This document shows, in pieces, positions 63,127-64,000 of a DNA stretch of 64,000 nt (its first letter is position 1; the number at the start of each line of letters is the position of its first letter). A model generated the notes under the pieces. It was not told the origin of the DNA and ran no database searches. It was given only the letters and a program-made list of their open reading frames with translations. The translations under genes were made by a program, and so were the position numbers. The DNA is from Clostridium carboxidivorans P7 (lineage in GTDB: Bacteria > Bacillota > Clostridia > Clostridiales > Clostridiaceae). Location of the stretch: assembly GCF_001038625.1 (NCBI RefSeq), contig NZ_CP011803.1, forward strand, positions 3,038,001 to 3,102,000. Direction: 5' to 3'.

Positions 63127-63217
63127 AATTTAATATATTAAGTCTTCAGCAGGCTCCGCCTTAATTTTTAAGCATTAAGATATATGTTAAATGCAATTTC
63201 AATTTACTAGAATTACC

Positions 63218-63320
63218 TATAACAACGTAATTAAATGTGTACATATAAAGTCACTAGTTTGAATTTTAACTTTTATGCAGTGATATATGTTAAAATTCAA
63301 ACTTCCACTGTACTCTTGTA
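63218..63320. repeat. Dispersed repeat with 15-bp inverted arms
   Basis: TATAACAACGTAATTAAATG ... AGTTTGAATTTTAAC (63256-63270) and its complement at 63289-63303, then TTCCACTGTAC. Shares blocks with 24642-24700 and 18418-18502. Confidence 0.6.
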
Positions 63321-63340
63321 TCACATTATGCTTACCTTGT

Positions 63341-64000
63341 TCAACTCTTCTTTTTCAATTTTGCTCTATATCCATTAGGTGTACAATCTTCCATCTTTTT
63401 AAATATGCTTCCAAAGTAGCTTAATTGACTATATCCAACCTTTTTACTTATATCAGATATTTTCATATTTGTTTCCTTTAAATATTCTTTAGCCTTTTCT
63501 ATTCTCAACTTGTTTATATAGTCTTTTAGAGACATACCATTTTTCTCATTAAAAATAGTGCTTAAATAATTAGGACTTATAAAAAACATCCCTGCAAGAA
63601 AATTCAAAGTAATTTCTTGATTAAAGTTATTTTCTATATATAAATTTATTTTTTGTATAGTATCATATTTGCCATTTAATAATACTTTTTTTAATATGTT
63701 TATAATTTCTTCACAAGCCTCTAAAATAATGTCTTTTAAGTTATTATAATCAATACAATTTTTTATTTTCTTCTTATACTTGTATCTTATATCCAAAAAC
63801 ATATCTTTATCATTAGTTTCTGAATATACTATCCTGCTTAAAATTATTAAAAGCTCTTCACAATTTTCTTTTATTTCTTCTATAGATAGGCCCTCATATT
63901 TAGTTATGATTTGTAAAATCATGTTATGGCAAGCACTTTCATCAAGCTTCTTAATATAATCTTTCAGCTTTTCTTCTTCAGAAATAGGATATTCCATAGT
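63341..64000 (-). CDS. AraC-type regulator, probably YesN-like response regulator (partial)
   Basis: The frame is open to the right edge, so the N terminus is missing. The visible 219 residues start with YPISEEEKLKDYIKKL, which looks like the linker after a receiver domain, continue with a helical middle, and end in a double AraC helix-turn-helix (about the last 100 residues; ITLNFLAGMFFISPNYLSTI and ISDISKKVGYSQLSYFGSIF). An ATG at 63997 exists but has no demonstrable ribosome binding site in the window. A response regulator of the YesN type is the likeliest identity; a stand-alone AraC protein is the alternative. Confidence 0.8.
   Translation of the reverse strand, partial: TMEYPISEEEKLKDYIKKLDESACHNMILQIITKYEGLSIEEIKENCEELLIILSRIVYSETNDKDMFLDIRYKYKKKIKNCIDYNNLKDIILEACEEIINILKKVLLNGKYDTIQKINLYIENNFNQEITLNFLAGMFFISPNYLSTIFNEKNGMSLKDYINKLRIEKAKEYLKETNMKISDISKKVGYSQLSYFGSIFKKMEDCTPNGYRAKLKKKS

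Larger units (their letters stand above)
62675..63340. other. 666-bp gene-free region
   Basis: Holds the short MITE-like copy, a terminator-like hairpin at 63079-63126, and a copy of the AGTTTGAATTTTA repeat (63218-63320). Between 62960 and 63080 a TTGACT/TAAAGT pair (17-base spacer) could be a promoter for a short RNA ending at the hairpin, but evidence is thin. Confidence 0.4.

Overview
This window looks like a chromosomal segment of a low-GC, strictly anaerobic Firmicute, most likely Clostridium sensu stricto. The evidence is strong AT bias, AGGAGG/GGGGG ribosome binding sites, frequent TTG starts, pyruvate formate-lyase with its activase, selenium-type molybdenum hydroxylases, FdhD, cell-wall-binding repeat 2 proteins and DUF1540/DUF4179 families. 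I saw no tRNA, rRNA or CRISPR array.

Layout. (1) 1-11.8 kb: a minus-strand purine catabolism cluster with guanine deaminase, NCS2 purine permease, adenine deaminase, a TetR regulator, a MocA-like/ModE-like fusion, a selenium-dependent-type xanthine dehydrogenase, and a second Mo hydroxylase whose Fe-S subunit runs off the left edge. A consensus promoter followed by a perfect 14-bp palindrome precedes it; an internal promoter precedes the xanthine dehydrogenase. (2) 11.8-18.4 kb: PlsC, an APC permease, a zinc-ribbon protein, an MFS transporter with a premature in-frame TGA, and a divergent MocR regulator. (3) 18.7-23.0 kb: accessory debris: an internally deleted IS66, a secreted Ig-like protein, and a tail tape-measure remnant, the latter two flanked by a 13-bp direct repeat, then a mosaic repeat. 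(4) 23.0-27.9 kb: cca, a ~540-nt structured RNA, XpaC and TelA. (5) 27.9-34.7 kb: a redox/anaerobiosis block (DUF488, flavodiiron-type beta-lactamase domain, divergent flavodoxin, Crp/Fnr regulator, pflB-pflA) with matching GTTGC-N4-GCAAC operators at two promoters. (6) 34.7-42.1 kb: an acyltransferase, a second copy of the structured RNA, a secreted GH18/FnIII protein, and an ECF sigma/DUF4179 anti-sigma operon with a phosphodiester glycosidase. (7) 42.5-53.9 kb: PspA, TerB-like protein, chemoreceptor, RNA methylase-like protein, a YibE/F pair, FdhD, a NarL-type two-component system, DUF1540 and a short-chain dehydrogenase. (8) 54-64 kb: a CWB2 surface protein, a large AraC regulator, a MATE exporter, BlaI/BlaR1-like pair, a PHP phosphoesterase and a partial AraC-type regulator at the right edge.

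The most striking unexplained signal is the pair of homologous ~540-nt RNAs at 24747-25311 and 36033-36590. They have GNRA-capped hairpins, compensatory base changes between copies, and homologous intrinsic terminators. A second theme is a set of dispersed non-coding repeats that nest inside one another; one stack sits directly upstream of the pfl promoter and contains tandem hairpins with a compensatory change.
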